Shown: positions 24,630-24,899 of the stretch, piece after piece
Layout: every line of letters starts with the position of its first letter
How positions within the stretch are numbered: position 1 is the first letter of the stretch
Source: JBKGYG01 sp046546235
GTDB taxonomy: Bacteria > Bacillota > Clostridia > Lachnospirales > DSM-24629
Reading direction: 5' to 3'
DNA: 24,899 bases
Assembly (NCBI GenBank): GCA_046546235.1
Contig: JBKGYG010000022.1
Coordinates: forward strand, 1-24,899
Program-made: the position numbers and the translations under genes
Notes under the pieces: generated by a model
The model's database searches: none
The model's input: only the letters and a program-made list of their open reading frames with translations
Told to the model about the DNA's origin: nothing

Positions 24630-24792
24630 AACCCAGCCATTATTACTATCAATATAACAGTCAAAATCCATCTTACAACCATAAATTCAGCCCCTAAAAA
24701 CTTTGCTTCGTTAACTAACATAGGCACCTTAACAACTGCCCAAGTACTTAATATAATTACAATATTCAAAAAATCAATGTAAAGACATCCAA
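24626..24792 (-). pseudogene. Remnant of a UPF0718/DUF318-type permease, internally deleted and out of frame
   Basis: AAAGGAG (24808-24802) is followed after 9 nt by TTG and a frame reading MDVFTLIF then TGA at 24766. That octapeptide matches the usual start of short DUF318 (YraQ-like) permeases as I know them. In the -1 frame from about 24769 the DNA reads 47 residues to a stop at 24626: IVIILSTWAVVKVPMLV, then NEAKFLGAEFMVVRW and a hydrophobic end, resembling the last two helices of the same family. Intact members have at least about 160 residues. The simplest reading is an internal deletion joining the start of one permease to the end of the same or a second permease, with a frame change at a T6 run. 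Its stop overlaps the ferredoxin start. A genuine small membrane protein from TTG 24769 is the alternative. Confidence 0.6.
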
Positions 24793-24850
24793 TTATAGCA
24801 ACTCCTTTCGTAATTTAAGTTAATTATAAATTAATTTGTATAAAAATGGA

Positions 24851-24864
24851 GTTACCATAGTAAC
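24851..24864. promoter_or_regulatory. Short inverted repeat upstream of the permease-remnant/ferredoxin/cupin operon
   Basis: GTTAC-CATA-GTAAC is a perfect 5-bp inverted repeat about 45 nt upstream of the ribosome binding site of the permease remnant. It could be an operator. Assignment to the nearby Crp/Fnr protein is only a guess because it does not match the TGTGA or TTGAT consensus. Confidence 0.3.
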
Positions 24865-24899
24865 ACTAAAGTGATAAATATACGTGTACTTCTTTCCTT

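Noticed and set aside
24630..24671. Upstream ATG extending the ferredoxin by 14 residues (MDFDCYID...)
   Set aside because: This DNA reads as the end of the permease in another frame, and the ATGA overlap marks 24629 as the natural start.

Overview
The window is AT-rich DNA (roughly 30% G+C by eye) from a low-GC Gram-positive bacterium. The best fit is an anaerobic member of Clostridia with an S-layer. Supporting signs are strong AGGAGG-type ribosome binding sites, sigma-A promoters of TTGAAT/TATAAT type, TTG starts, a YhaO/YhaN-type nuclease pair, a clostridial-type Lys-containing phosphofructokinase, a preQ1-I riboswitch in front of queT, and a giant SLH-domain surface protein. I cannot name a genus.

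Layout, left to right. (1) Positions 1-6923, all on the minus strand: asnS, a 598-aa membrane-anchored protein of unknown function, an attenuator-like pair of interlocked hairpins, a 199-aa membrane-anchored protein, pfkA (ATGA-coupled to the 199-aa gene), a ~300-bp imperfect palindromic element directly behind the pfkA stop, then a yhaO-like exonuclease subunit overlapping a yhaN/SbcC-like ATPase that runs off the left edge. (2) Positions 7143-8788: an M29 aminopeptidase (+) converging with queT (-) on a strong shared terminator; queT has a clear promoter and a preQ1-I riboswitch. (3) Positions 9006-11090: a Cache-HAMP methyl-accepting chemotaxis protein (+), converging on a bidirectional terminator with (4) positions 11195-22826 (-), a two-gene surface operon. 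That operon encodes an 1850-aa secreted protein built almost wholly of Ig-like repeats, followed 31 nt later by a 2015-aa secreted multidomain protein ending in three SLH domains. (5) Positions 22827-23371: an AT-rich non-coding region with divergent promoters. (6) Positions 23372-24899: a Crp/Fnr-family regulator (+) meeting tail-to-tail, 2 nt apart, a minus-strand operon of a permease remnant, a single-cluster ferredoxin and a small cupin.

How it fits together: the left part is housekeeping (tRNA charging, glycolysis, DNA repair) with two membrane proteins of unknown role. The centre is queuosine-precursor uptake and peptide turnover. The right half is dominated by a candidate cell-surface assembly: the SLH protein can anchor to the wall, while the co-transcribed Ig array has a signal peptide but no recognisable anchor. 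The most unusual observations are this surface gene pair, the long palindromic element after pfkA, the interlocked hairpins before the 199-aa gene, and the decayed permease fused out of frame at the right end.
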